Shown: positions 36,981 to 46,076 of the stretch, piece after piece
Layout: each line of letters begins with the position of its first letter
How positions within the stretch are numbered: position 1 is the first letter of the stretch
From: Desulfobotulus alkaliphilus
GTDB taxonomy: Bacteria; Desulfobacterota; Desulfobacteria; Desulfobacterales; ASO4-4
Reading direction: 5' to 3'
DNA: 64,000 bases
NCBI RefSeq assembly: GCF_007830435.1
Contig: NZ_VLLC01000002.1
Location: forward strand, 205,294 to 269,293
Notes under the pieces: model-generated
Seen by the model: the letters and a program-made list of their open reading frames with translations, nothing else
What the model was told of the DNA's origin: nothing
Database searches by the model: none
Made by a program: the position numbers and the translations under genes

Positions 36981-37321
36981 TCTGATTCACACTGTCTTTC
37001 AGCCATACAGGCCTTGATTATGTAAATTATATGACCAGATTTTACGCATGTTAGCTTAGCACCCGTAATAAAGGGTGCCCCTACACAAAACAGGGCCAAT
37101 CGTTTCCACAATCCACCGATTCTGAATCGGAAATGGGTTTTTTGTAGGGGCAGGCCCCCGTGGTTGCCCAAAACCAGGGCAGGCACGGGGGCCTGCCCCT
37201 GCAATATCGTTTCAAGACTGCCCCATGTATCAAGAATGACCACGCAGAGTATAAAGCCCGCACCATAGGCCTGACAACAATCTGACCAGCGGGCTTTGGC
37301 TGAGTCAGGGTAGTAATCAGA
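36981..37321. repeat. R2 palindromic element, copy 2
   Basis: About 341 bp, the longest copy. Left end TCTGATTCACACTGTCTTTC, right end reverse complement TCTGATTACTACCCTGAC. Interior blocks shared with other copies: ACCAGATTTTACGCAT, CACCCGTAATAAAGGGTGCC, GTAGGGGCAGGCCCCCGTG paired with CACGGGGGCCTGCCCCTG, and CCTGACAACAATCTGACCAG. It fills most of the space between the cspA leader and the phosphohexomutase stop. Confidence 0.8.
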
Positions 37322-37374
37322 TTTATTTTTGCACCGCAATATCTGTGCCTTGTCATTTCTGATACAGTCAGTCT

Positions 37375-38748
37375 TTATGCACTTTTTGACTGAAGTGCTG
37401 CGGAGACGGCATGGACCTGCTTTTCCATCTCCACCCTTATGGCGTCTCTGGCTTCCGGGCTGTTTCCTTCAAAGCGCAGGACAAGGGCAGGCTGTGTGTT
37501 GGATGCCCGCACCAGCCCCCAGCCCTCATCGAAGAGCACTCTGGCACCGTCTATGTCAATCACCTTGTGGGTTTTCTGGTAGTGGGCGGTGATGGCCCGG
37601 ACAATGTTAAACTTTATCTCATCTTCGCAGTCCACACGGATTTCAGGCGTGTTGAAGGTTTCGGGTACATCGGCGAGAAGGTCATTGAGGCTTTTTTTTG
37701 TGGAAGAAAGGATTTCCAGAAGCCTGCATGTGGCATAGATCGCATCATCGTAGCCATAGTAACGATCTGCGAAGAACATGTGTCCGCTCATTTCCCCTGC
37801 CAGAACAGCACCGGTTTCCTTCATTTTCTGCTTGATCAGAGAGTGTCCCGTGCGCCACATGATGGGCTTGCCGCCCTTTGCCGCAATATCATCATACAGG
37901 GTCTGGGAACACTTGACTTCGGAGATGAAGGTGGCGCCGGGGCGGGTTTTGAGGATTTCCCTTGAAAAGAGAATCATGAGCTGATCCCCGTGGAAAATAC
38001 GGCCATCCGGCCCCACCACACCAATGCGATCCGCATCCCCGTCATAGCCGATGCCCACATCCGCACCTGTTTCCTTTACGGTACGGATAAGATCCGCAAG
38101 GTTTTCGGCAATGGTGGGGTCGGCTTCATGGTTGGGGAAAGAGCCGTCCATATCACAGAAGAGGGGAATGACCTCGCATTCAAGGGCCTCAAGGAGGGGC
38201 AGGGCCACCACGCCGCCTGTGCCATTGCCCGCATCCACCACTACCTTCATGGGTTTTTTGATCTGAATATCCGTCCGAATGCGTTCCAGATAAGCGGGGA
38301 TGGGATCTTTGGCTGAAATTTCTCCCGGTGTATCTGCCACAGAAAAGGCTTTTTCTGTGATGATTTTCCGGATGGTTTGCAATTCTTCACCAAAAAGGGA
38401 AGCGCCTGCCATGGTGGTTTTAAAGCCATTGTATTCAGGGGGGTTATGGCTGGCTGTGACAATGATGCCCGCATCGGTTTTCAGATGGTGGGTGGCAAAG
38501 TAAAGTACGGGTGTGGGGCAGATGCCGATTTTTACCACGTCCATACCCGTGGAGATGAGACCCTCGACCAGAGCCTCTTCATAGATGTCGGAAGTGCTGC
38601 GGCAGTCCCGGCCCACGGCAATGGTTTTGCAGCCATTGGCGGTCATGTGGGTACCCATGGCCCTGCCAATGTCTTTGACATCAATCACTTTGAAATCTTT
38701 TTCTGCAATGCCTCTGATATCGTATTCCCTGAAAATACCGGGGTTCAT
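37375..38748 (-). CDS. Phosphomannomutase/phosphoglucomutase
   Basis: 457-aa alpha-D-phosphohexomutase. Catalytic serine in VTASHNPPEYNGFK (near 98-112), metal loop GYDGDADRIG (near 240), sugar loop GEMSGHMFF, and a phosphate-binding RASNTQPALVLRFE at the C-terminus. Dual-specificity AlgC/ManB group: supplies mannose-1-P and glucose-1-P for nucleotide sugars, and glucose-1-P is the RmlA substrate of the neighbouring locus. AAGGAG precedes ATG 38748. It is separated from that locus by cspA and repeats, so it is probably its own unit. Confidence 0.94.
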   Translation of the reverse strand: MNPGIFREYDIRGIAEKDFKVIDVKDIGRAMGTHMTANGCKTIAVGRDCRSTSDIYEEALVEGLISTGMDVVKIGICPTPVLYFATHHLKTDAGIIVTASHNPPEYNGFKTTMAGASLFGEELQTIRKIITEKAFSVADTPGEISAKDPIPAYLERIRTDIQIKKPMKVVVDAGNGTGGVVALPLLEALECEVIPLFCDMDGSFPNHEADPTIAENLADLIRTVKETGADVGIGYDGDADRIGVVGPDGRIFHGDQLMILFSREILKTRPGATFISEVKCSQTLYDDIAAKGGKPIMWRTGHSLIKQKMKETGAVLAGEMSGHMFFADRYYGYDDAIYATCRLLEILSSTKKSLNDLLADVPETFNTPEIRVDCEDEIKFNIVRAITAHYQKTHKVIDIDGARVLFDEGWGLVRASNTQPALVLRFEGNSPEARDAIRVEMEKQVHAVSAALQSKSA

Positions 38749-38807
38749 GTCTGCTCCTTATGTTTTTTTAAATGTGGAAATCCGTTATTCCTTATCTGCA
38801 TTCTTTT

Positions 38808-39160
38808 GTAACTGTTCAGCACAATTTTCCTTTGGTAAATCGGATACCTTTAATCAGGTGCATAGACAACCGGACCATTTGTTCGTGACGCAATCTTATT
38901 CTTAGAGCTTCTTGCCCTGTGCGGAAGCGGAAAAAACCCCCCGCCACAGGCAGGATAAGCTTTTTGATTACCATGGCAAGCTTCAGCACGCTGCCTTTGT
39001 GGCGGCTCAGACAGTTTGCCGCTTCTTTCGCACAGGCCTGCGAAGCTCTGATCCGAAACGATTGCAATGTCACTCACAAACAGCCCGATTGTCTTTTGCT
39101 GGAACCAAGATTTTGAAATTAAAGAACAATCTTTCAGGGAAAAATGTGCTGAATAATTAC
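38808..39160. repeat. R1 foldback MITE, copy B (best preserved)
   Basis: 353 bp. Left end GTAACTGTTCAGCACAATTT, right end reverse complement GTAATTATTCAGCACATTTT. CATTCTTTT occurs immediately before the left end and immediately after the right end, a 9-bp target duplication (8 bp if one more C belongs to the element). The arms are imperfect reverse complements over nearly their whole length: AGACAACCGG / AGACAATCGG, GTGACGCAATC / GTGACATTGCAATC, CCTGTGCGGAAGCGG / CCTGTGCGAAAGAAGCGG, GCCGCCACA. No transposase. It lies between the phosphohexomutase and moeA genes; nothing else is seen in 38749-39268. Confidence 0.9.
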
Positions 39161-39268
39161 CATTCTTTTTTATCTGTTTCCTGCAGACAGGGATGGGGAA
39201 TCAATTTTATCTTTAAATAAGATATTCTTTTTTCTTTTTGCCTTTTCACGCCAGAAAAATCAAGGGTT

Positions 39269-41200
39269 TCAACCCTGGCTCTTTTCAGGCCTTATGATGG
39301 TGCCTGTTTTTTTGGTGTCATAACCTCCGAGCTTTTCAAGGGCCTGTCTGAATGCTTCCGAGGAAAGAATTTTTATCACCGCCTGTATCCGGGGTGTTTC
39401 TTCCAGTTCTAGCGGAAAGATCAGTTCATAGGTTTCCGGGGTAAGGGGTACAAAGTCAAGGCCTAAGGCTCCGGCAGCGGCGGCAATACCGAGTCCTGTA
39501 TCGGCACTGTTTCCAAGAACGGCTGCAGCAATGGCCATGTGGGTAGTTTCCTCATTGTCATAGCCCCGGATGGTATGGGGAGCCATCTGATTTTTTTTCA
39601 GCTCATAATCCAGCAGAATACGGGTGCCGGAGCCCGGCTGGCGGTTGATGAAGCGGACCTCAGGTCTTGCAAGATCCTGCACATGAAGGATTTTAAGGGG
39701 ATTGCCCTTTGCCACAATAAACCCCTGAATCCGGACGGCCAGATGGAGGCGGCATACGGGGGTATCCGGCAGAACCCGGCGGATGGCACTCTGGTTATAG
39801 CTGCCGTCTTCCGGGTCCAGGAGATGGGAGCCTGCCATGTGGCAGCTTCTGCTGCGGATGGCAAGGAGACCTCCCATGCTGCCCACATGGCTGGATGAAA
39901 GCCGGATGCCCATGGGTTTCAGTTCGTTGGCCAGCAGATCCAGGGCATTGTCATGGCTTCCCGTCACAAGGAGGGTGTTGTGGATTTCTTCCATGGGGCG
40001 CAGCAGTTCAGCCATGGCTTCGGAACCTGCGGCCATGCCTTCGCTGTGGGCGGGGATACGGAGGATGGCATCGGCCTCTGTGATGGAGGTGATGCATCCG
40101 GCTCCCCTGGGAAGGGGGGCGGCTATGGTGCGTCCGTATACTTCCGCCAGCCTTACCCGGACAAATTCTTCAAGGCCGAGTTTTGAGGGGATGGCTCTGG
40201 ATAAAAAGACAGGGCAGCGGGGTCTTGGAATATCCGGCCTGCCCAGAAGGCTGCGGATCAGGGGTCTGACCAGTTCTTCAAAGGCAAGGATGGCGGATAC
40301 GGGATAGCCGGGAATTCCGAATACGGGTTTTTCTGCCACTTTGCCCAGCACCACGGGTTTGCCCGGCATCATGGTGATGCCATGGAAAAGGATTTCTCCG
40401 ATTTCTTCTACGGCAAGGCGGGTAAAATCATGGGAGCCTGCAGAAGATCCGCCAACGGTGAGGATGATATCCACATCCTCCCGGCTGGCGGCTTCCTCAA
40501 TGCATTTTGCCAGCAGCTGAACCTCATCCTTTATGGAAGGGGCAGGAATCCAGCGGCCTCCGCAGGCTTCGCTGAGCTTGCCCAGCACATGGCTGTTGGA
40601 TTCAATGACCTCTCCGGGTTTAAGGAGGGCAGGATCCCGTTTGGCGTCAACCAGCTCGGAGCCGGTGGGAAGAATGAGAACACCGGGTGCTGCCAGAACC
40701 GGAACCTGACGCACACCGCCCGAGAGCAGGGCACCGATGCAGTAGGGGGTGATTTCGTGGGTGGCGGGAAAGAGCATTTCCGTTGCCACAATGTCTTCTC
40801 CGATTTTTCGGACATGCTGCCATGGGAAAACCGGAGCCTCAAGGCGCAGCCCCATTTTTTCCGGTGTGACCTTTTCGATCATGACCACGGCATCACAGCT
40901 TTCCGGCAGAACCTGCCCCGTGTTCACGGCAAAGGCATTCTTTTCTTCCTGAAGGAATACGGGACTCTGTTCCGAGGCATGGAAGGTTTCTTCTGCCCGG
41001 ATGGCATATCCGTCCATGGCGGCCACATGAAAGGGGGGGGAGGAGACAGCAGCAAAAACAGCCTTTGCCAGCACCCGGCCTGTGGCCTCTGATGCCTGAA
41101 GACTCTCATGCCTTTTTGTGGTGCGGCCAAAGGCTTCAAGGGTAAGCTGTCTGGCCTGTTCCAGGGGAATCATGGAAAGGTAGATATTGCGTAGGGACAT
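39269..41200 (-). CDS. MoeA fused to periplasmic-binding-like (LysR substrate/PBP) domain
   Basis: 643-aa two-domain protein. Residues 1-410 are MoeA: PLEQARQLTLEAF, VAAMDGYAIRAE, DAVVMIEKV, LPTGSELVDA, LTVGGSSAGSHDFT, GKPVVLGKV, GIPGYPVSAI. MoeA inserts molybdenum into adenylated molybdopterin. Residues ~425-640 form a PBP-like domain (LLVTGSHDNALDLLANEL, QPGSGTRILLDYEL, DTGLGIAAAAGALGLDFVPL) as in molybdate/tungstate-sensing or ModA-like proteins; this MoeA-PBP architecture is known in anaerobes. AAGGAG precedes ATG 41200, and it follows a second moeA after 22 bp, so they form one operon, perhaps specialised for Mo versus W. Confidence 0.93.
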   Translation of the reverse strand: MSLRNIYLSMIPLEQARQLTLEAFGRTTKRHESLQASEATGRVLAKAVFAAVSSPPFHVAAMDGYAIRAEETFHASEQSPVFLQEEKNAFAVNTGQVLPESCDAVVMIEKVTPEKMGLRLEAPVFPWQHVRKIGEDIVATEMLFPATHEITPYCIGALLSGGVRQVPVLAAPGVLILPTGSELVDAKRDPALLKPGEVIESNSHVLGKLSEACGGRWIPAPSIKDEVQLLAKCIEEAASREDVDIILTVGGSSAGSHDFTRLAVEEIGEILFHGITMMPGKPVVLGKVAEKPVFGIPGYPVSAILAFEELVRPLIRSLLGRPDIPRPRCPVFLSRAIPSKLGLEEFVRVRLAEVYGRTIAAPLPRGAGCITSITEADAILRIPAHSEGMAAGSEAMAELLRPMEEIHNTLLVTGSHDNALDLLANELKPMGIRLSSSHVGSMGGLLAIRSRSCHMAGSHLLDPEDGSYNQSAIRRVLPDTPVCRLHLAVRIQGFIVAKGNPLKILHVQDLARPEVRFINRQPGSGTRILLDYELKKNQMAPHTIRGYDNEETTHMAIAAAVLGNSADTGLGIAAAAGALGLDFVPLTPETYELIFPLELEETPRIQAVIKILSSEAFRQALEKLGGYDTKKTGTIIRPEKSQG

Positions 41201-41222
41201 GGAGGCTCCTTGGGTGTGTATC

Positions 41223-42455
41223 TTAAAGGGGATAAACGGTGACGGGGCTGTCCTTTAGCAGACCTTCCGTATCTTTCGGGATACAGACAAGGCCTGAGGC
41301 TTCCACAAGGGTTCTTATCAGGCCTGCTTCACCGGGTACAGGTACAGCCACAGGCCCTTTGTTTTCTTCCTCAATGGCAACCCTGATATAATCCGCCCTG
41401 CCCATGACCGAAGCCATGTTGCGGGAGATGCGGGCGGAAAAGGGCCGTTCTTCCGGCCTGATTCCCTTTTCTCCGGTGATGTGACGGATCAGGGGTTTGA
41501 CGAGAATCTGAAAAATGACGGCAGCAGAGGCCGCATGTCCGGGAAGTCCGATGAGGGGTTTTTCTCCGCACCGGGCGATCAGGGTGGGTTTGCCGGGACG
41601 GACAGCCAGACCATGGGCCAGAATTTCCGCATGGTCAAGACCGGCAATGGCACGGGGAGCAAAGTCCAGGGTGCCGACGGAAGATCCCCCTGACACAAGC
41701 ACCATGTCCGCCCGGTTCAGGGCATCCGAAAGGGCCTTGCGCAGGGCCTTTTCATCATCTGGCACAATGGGCATTTCCAGAGCGATACCCCCCTGTTCTT
41801 CGATCATGGCCGACAGGGTACGGGTATTGATATCCCGTATTTCTCCGGGCCTAAGAGGGCTTTCCGGAGGACGGATTTCATCGCCTGTGGACAGAACGGC
41901 AATGACAGGCTGTCTGTACACCATGATCTCTGTGGTGCCTGCTCCCGCAAGAAATCCAAGATCCTGGGGGCGGAGTCTTTTTCCATGGGGCAGCAGCCTT
42001 TGTCCCGGACGGGCATCATCGCCCTGTCGGATCACATGGGTTCCCGGAGCCACAGATCTGTGCACTTCCACAAGGCCTTCGTCTACGGGGCTTGTGTCTT
42101 CTATCATTATTACAGAGTCCGCACCTTCCGGAAGCATGGCACCTGTGGCAATGGCGGCGGCTTCTCCTGATTCTATAAAAAAATCCGGGGCTTCTCCCAT
42201 ACTGACCCTGCCCTTGATGATAAAAAGGGGAGAAGCACTTTCAGAAGCACCAAAGCTGTCCTTTGCCCTTAGGGCGAATCCGTCTCTGGTGGAGCGGCTG
42301 AAGGGCGGAACCGTTTCTTTTGCAAGGATATCTTCTGCAGCAATGCGGTGAAGGCATTTGCATACGGATATTTTTTCTTTCTGAATCCGGGGAAAGCGGT
42401 GTATGAGCTTAAGGGCATCCTCTAAGGAAATAACGGAAAAGAAAGCATGGATCAT
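41223..42455 (-). CDS. moeA: Molybdopterin molybdenumtransferase (MoeA)
   Basis: 410-aa single-domain MoeA: LEDALKLIHRFP, STRDGFALRAKDSF, DSVIMIEDTSP, AVLSTGDEIRPPE, VLVSGGSSVGTLDFAPR and GLPGHAASAAVIFQ. It catalyses molybdate insertion into the cofactor. ATG 42455 has GGAG six bases upstream; a TTG at 42470 is in frame but precedes that site. It is first in the operon with the MoeA-PBP gene. Two MoeA paralogues side by side are usual in sulfate reducers and archaea that use both molybdenum and tungsten. Confidence 0.94.
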   Translation of the reverse strand: MIHAFFSVISLEDALKLIHRFPRIQKEKISVCKCLHRIAAEDILAKETVPPFSRSTRDGFALRAKDSFGASESASPLFIIKGRVSMGEAPDFFIESGEAAAIATGAMLPEGADSVIMIEDTSPVDEGLVEVHRSVAPGTHVIRQGDDARPGQRLLPHGKRLRPQDLGFLAGAGTTEIMVYRQPVIAVLSTGDEIRPPESPLRPGEIRDINTRTLSAMIEEQGGIALEMPIVPDDEKALRKALSDALNRADMVLVSGGSSVGTLDFAPRAIAGLDHAEILAHGLAVRPGKPTLIARCGEKPLIGLPGHAASAAVIFQILVKPLIRHITGEKGIRPEERPFSARISRNMASVMGRADYIRVAIEEENKGPVAVPVPGEAGLIRTLVEASGLVCIPKDTEGLLKDSPVTVYPL

Positions 42456-42827
42456 GGGGATCTCCGGCAAAGGGGGACAAGGCCGTGCATATATGTAAAA
42501 GGTGCTTTCGGGGGTGGATACCAGTGTAAAGCATTTTTAATATGGCAGGCGAACCTGGCTCCTGTTTTTTTCTACACCTGGCGGTAAAAGTCAAGGAGTA
42601 GTGGGGTAGGTTGTCAATAGTGGACACCAAATATTTAAGCCAACTGCTGTTTTTTTAAAAACCAGACTTTGGCGTATATTCCTGCACACCATTAGGATGC
42701 CCCTTTTTCGTCTATTTCCTTCCTTGGTGCCTAAAAGAAAAAATCAGGTTTTGGATGTAAAAAGTAGGATGCCGTGTTAAGGTAGCTGCCTTCTGATATA
42801 TTACTGCTTTTTTGAAAGGTGGCAAAG
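42456..42827. other. Gene-free divergent promoter region
   Basis: 372 bp between divergent moeA (minus) and yejA (plus). It must hold both promoters but I could not pick clear -35/-10 pairs. GGTTGTCAATAGTGGACACC at about 42609-42628 is a partly palindromic sequence that could be an operator or the end of a lost insertion sequence. No molybdenum-cofactor riboswitch is recognised. Confidence 0.4.
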
Positions 42828-44624
42828 ATGCGTAAACGATGCATGTGGGGTGCTTTCTTTTTTCTTCTGCTCTGGGCCAGTGGCTGGGTCTGGGCCGGTG
42901 GAGAAACCATGCATGCCCTATCTCTGGGAGAAAAGCCCCGCTATGGTCCGGATTTCACCCACTTTGCCTATGCCAATCCCAACGCTCCAAAGGGCGGCAG
43001 CCTGCGCATGGAAGCCCTTGGCAGTTTTGACAGCTTCCATCCCTTTATCATGCGGGGCGTTGCGGCTTCGGGCCTGAACTTGCTCTTTGATACCCTCATG
43101 ACCTCTTCGGAGGATGAACCCTTTGCCATGTACCCCCTTCTGGCGGAAAGCGTTACCCTGGCAGAGGACGGCAGCTGGGTACGCTTCACCCTGCACGGTG
43201 AGGCCCGTTTCCATGACGGGACGCCTGTGCTGGCTTCGGATGTGGCTTTTAGTTTCAGAAAGCTTGTGTCCGAAGGCAGGCCCCATTACGCCAAATACTA
43301 CAGGGATGTGGCTGAGGTGGTGGTGGAGGATGAAAGGCGGGTGCGTTTTGATTTTAAAAACGCAGAGAACCCTGAGCTCCCCCTGATTCTGGGCCAGCTT
43401 TATGTGCTTTCGGAAAAGGACTGGGAAGGGGTGGATTTTGGTCGTTCCGGCTTTCGGGTTCCCTTAGGGAGTGGCCCCTATCGTCTGGAAAGTTATGTGC
43501 CGGGCAGACGGGTGGTTTATCAGCGGGATCCTGAATACTGGGGACGGGATCTTCCCGTAAACCGGGGGCATTACAATTTTGACCGGCTCAGCTATGAATA
43601 TTTCCGGGATGCCACCGTATCTCTGGAGGCTTTCAAGGCGGGCTATTATGATCTGCGGCGGGAGCATACGGCAAAGATATGGGCAACCCAGTACACGGGC
43701 CGGGCTTTCAGGGATGGCAGTATTGTAAAAAAGAAAATTCCCCATGAGCTGCCTGCGGGCATGCAGGGCTTTGCCATGAATGTGCGACGCAGTCTTTTTC
43801 AGGATGTGCGGGTGCGGGAGGCCTTAAGCCTTGCCTTTGATTTTGAATGGAGCAACCGGGCCCTCTTTTATGATCAGTACACCCGGTCCGAGAGTTATTT
43901 CAGCAATTCGGAGATGGCGGCGGAGGGTCTGCCCTCCCAAGGGGAGCTGGCCTACCTGCTGCCACTAAAGGAACTTCTTTCCCCCGAAGTTTTCGGCCCC
44001 CTGCCCCAGCCCGTGGAAAGTGACGGCTCCGGTTTTATGCGGGAGGCCCTCCTGAAGGCGGCGGATCTTCTGCGGGAGGCAGGATATGATATCCGTGGCG
44101 GAGAGCTGTATACTCCGGAGGGGCAGCCCTTTACCTTTGAGATTCTTCTGCACAATCCCGCCTTTGAACGGGTGATGCTGCCCTATGTGCAGAATTTGAG
44201 ACGGCTGGGTATCCTTGCAAGGGTCCGGGTGGTGGAGCCTTCCCAGTATATTCAGCGGCTGCGCTCCTTTGATTTTGACATGACCGTTGCCGTTTTCCCC
44301 CAGTCCCTTTCTCCGGGAAACGAACAGCAGGATTTCTGGAGCTGCAAGGCTGCGGAAACCCCCGGATCCCGCAATGTCGGGGGAATCTGTGATCCTGCCG
44401 TGGATGCCCTGGTGCAGGCCATTGCCACGGCTTCGGACAGAAGGGCGCTGATGGATGCCTGCCGCAGCCTCGACCGGGTGCTGCGCCATGGTCATTATGT
44501 GGTACCCAACTGGCATACCTCGGTTTTCCGCCTTGCCCATCGCAGCCATATTGCCATGCCGGCAAAGCACCCGCCCTACGGTCTGGGGTTGTGGACCTGG
44601 TGGGATAAAAATGCAAGGCTGTGA
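42828..44624 (+). CDS. yejA: Oligopeptide/microcin-type ABC transporter substrate-binding protein
   Basis: 598-aa SBP_bac_5 protein. Signal peptide MRKRCMWGAFFFLLLWASG with cleavage near VWA/GGE. HALSLGEKPRYGPDFTHFAYANPNAPKGG is the YejA-type opening, with GSGPYRLESYVPGRRVVYQR and the C-terminal PNWHTSVFRLAHR typical of the family. It captures peptides in the periplasm for the YejBEF channel. ATG 42828 has AAGGTGG; a GTG nine bases earlier is less likely. First of the plus-strand yejABEF-type operon. Confidence 0.9.
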   Translation: MRKRCMWGAFFFLLLWASGWVWAGGETMHALSLGEKPRYGPDFTHFAYANPNAPKGGSLRMEALGSFDSFHPFIMRGVAASGLNLLFDTLMTSSEDEPFAMYPLLAESVTLAEDGSWVRFTLHGEARFHDGTPVLASDVAFSFRKLVSEGRPHYAKYYRDVAEVVVEDERRVRFDFKNAENPELPLILGQLYVLSEKDWEGVDFGRSGFRVPLGSGPYRLESYVPGRRVVYQRDPEYWGRDLPVNRGHYNFDRLSYEYFRDATVSLEAFKAGYYDLRREHTAKIWATQYTGRAFRDGSIVKKKIPHELPAGMQGFAMNVRRSLFQDVRVREALSLAFDFEWSNRALFYDQYTRSESYFSNSEMAAEGLPSQGELAYLLPLKELLSPEVFGPLPQPVESDGSGFMREALLKAADLLREAGYDIRGGELYTPEGQPFTFEILLHNPAFERVMLPYVQNLRRLGILARVRVVEPSQYIQRLRSFDFDMTVAVFPQSLSPGNEQQDFWSCKAAETPGSRNVGGICDPAVDALVQAIATASDRRALMDACRSLDRVLRHGHYVVPNWHTSVFRLAHRSHIAMPAKHPPYGLGLWTWWDKNARL

Positions 44625-44648
44625 TCGGTTTTTTTATCGGAGGCATCA

Positions 44649-45749
44649 ATGACATCCTATATCATACGCAGGCTGCTTCTCATTATTCCCACCCTTCTGG
44701 GTATTCTGACCATCAATTTTTTTGTGATTCAGGCGGCACCGGGTGGGCCGGTGGAGCAGATGCTGCATCAGCTGGAAGGGGATGGGCCGGGGCTTACATC
44801 CAGAGTTTCCGGTGTGGGCAGTTCAGAGCTGGCAGGCAGTCATGCCGCATCCGCAGACAGCAGGGATTCCCGTTACCGGGGAAGTCAGGGGCTGGACCCG
44901 GAGCTTGTGGAACGCATAGAAGCCATGTACGGATTTGATCAGCCTGTTCTTACCCGGTATTTCAAAATGCTGTGGGATTTTGCCCGTTTTGATTTCGGGG
45001 AAAGTTTTTTCCGCAGTACTTCGGTGCTGTCGCTGATTGGAGAAAAACTGCCGGTGTCCATTTCTCTGGGGCTCTGGAGTACCCTTATCATTTATCTGAT
45101 TTCCATTCCCCTGGGCATTCTCAAGGCCCTGCGCCATGGCTCCCGCTTTGATGTCTGGACCTCAACCCTCATTGTGCTGGGCAATGCAGTGCCGGTTTTT
45201 CTCTTTGCCGTACTTCTGGTGGTTCTTTTTGCAGGGGGCGCATGGCTTCAGATTTTTCCCCTGCGGGGACTCACCTCGCCCCACTTTGCCGATCTTTCCC
45301 TTTGGGGCAAGATGGCGGATTATGCATGGCATCTGGCCCTGCCCGTCACTTCCCTTGTGATCGGCGGCTTTGCCACCCTGACCCTTCTGACTAAAAATGC
45401 CTTTCTGGATGAGATTCACAAGCAGTATGTCACAACGGCAAGGGCCAAGGGACTTTGTGAAAGAAAAATTCTTGCGGGTCATGTCTTCCGCAATGCCATG
45501 CTCATTGTGATCGCAGGTTTTCCTGCGGCCTTTGTTGCCATGTTTTTTACGGGCTCCCTGCTGGTGGAGGTGATTTTTTCACTGGACGGGCTGGGACTTC
45601 TGGGCTTTGAAGCCACCCTTGGCCGGGATTATCCCGTTATGTTCGGCACCCTTTATATCTTTACCCTTCTGGGGCTTCTTCTGAATCTTCTCAGTGACAT
45701 CACCTATTCTCTGGTTGATCCGAGAATCGACTTTGAAAGCAGGGGGTAA
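44649..45749 (+). CDS. yejB: Oligopeptide ABC transporter permease YejB
   Basis: 366-aa permease: [22 protein letters not shown] helix 1, a long insert (about residues 38-85) with the [13 protein letters not shown] motif characteristic of YejB, then helices with an EAA-like loop ([25 protein letters not shown]). GGAGG lies before the ATG, 24 bp after yejA. The insert carries a Ser/Gly-rich stretch ([20 protein letters not shown]). It pairs with YejE at 46077 to form the channel, but a 327-bp repeat region separates them. Confidence 0.92.
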   Translation: MTSYIIRRLLLIIPTLLGILTINFFVIQAAPGGPVEQMLHQLEGDGPGLTSRVSGVGSSELAGSHAASADSRDSRYRGSQGLDPELVERIEAMYGFDQPVLTRYFKMLWDFARFDFGESFFRSTSVLSLIGEKLPVSISLGLWSTLIIYLISIPLGILKALRHGSRFDVWTSTLIVLGNAVPVFLFAVLLVVLFAGGAWLQIFPLRGLTSPHFADLSLWGKMADYAWHLALPVTSLVIGGFATLTLLTKNAFLDEIHKQYVTTARAKGLCERKILAGHVFRNAMLIVIAGFPAAFVAMFFTGSLLVEVIFSLDGLGLLGFEATLGRDYPVMFGTLYIFTLLGLLLNLLSDITYSLVDPRIDFESRG

Positions 45750-45812
45750 CTTTGTTTGTCTATGCACATGATTGAAGGTAGTAGATTTACCAAAGAAAAA
45801 TTTTGCTGAACA

Positions 45813-46058
45813 GCAGCTCGCGCCCTGTTAGGGCATCTTGTCGTAGAGTAACTTGTGAAGTTACCCAGAAGCTGTTTTTGTAGATGCGCCATCCTGGCGC
45901 ATTATTCAAAGCGGCTGGAAGCCGCTTCTACTTTTCCAGCGAACTATGCGATATTTTAAGGTCTTGTCATATGAAAAATTGTGAAGTTACTCAGAAGCAA
46001 CCCACGCCGTGTTGCGGCGTTTTGTCATAAAGTAACTTTTGAAGTTACTCAGAAGCCA
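45813..46058. repeat. Tandem palindromic modules inside the yej operon
   Basis: The 45750-46076 gap between yejB and yejE is filled with repeats. A ~35-base unit ending GTGAAGTTACYCAGAAGC occurs three times (about 45838-45872, 45964-45998, 46022-46057); two copies carry the palindrome AGTAACTTnTGAAGTTAC. Two are preceded by a GC hairpin (GCCCTGTTAGGGC; GCCGTGTTGCGGC) then TTGTC. Between the first and second unit lies R3 copy 2. No start codon-led gene is visible. Transcription must read through these hairpins to reach yejE and yejF. Confidence 0.75.
45880..45931. repeat. R3 REP-like palindrome, copy 2
   Basis: 52 bp: two hairpins, TGCGCCATCCTGGCGCA and AGCGGCTGGAAGCCGCT, between GTAG and CTAC. 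Differs from 36285-36336 at only a few positions. It is embedded in the yejB-yejE repeat region. Confidence 0.8.
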
Positions 46059-46076
46059 CAAAAGGAGAATCAAAAT

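Noticed and set aside
42609..42628. GGTTGTCAATAGTGGACACC as an insertion-sequence end
   Set aside because: Only one end is visible, with no partner repeat, target duplication or transposase fragment nearby.
42456..42827. Molybdenum-cofactor riboswitch upstream of moeA
   Set aside because: No matching conserved stem structure could be recognised; the region looks like an ordinary divergent promoter space.
45981..46076. N-terminal extension of YejE into the repeat region
   Set aside because: An excellent AAAGGAG lies just before ATG 46077, and the extension is encoded by repeat sequence.
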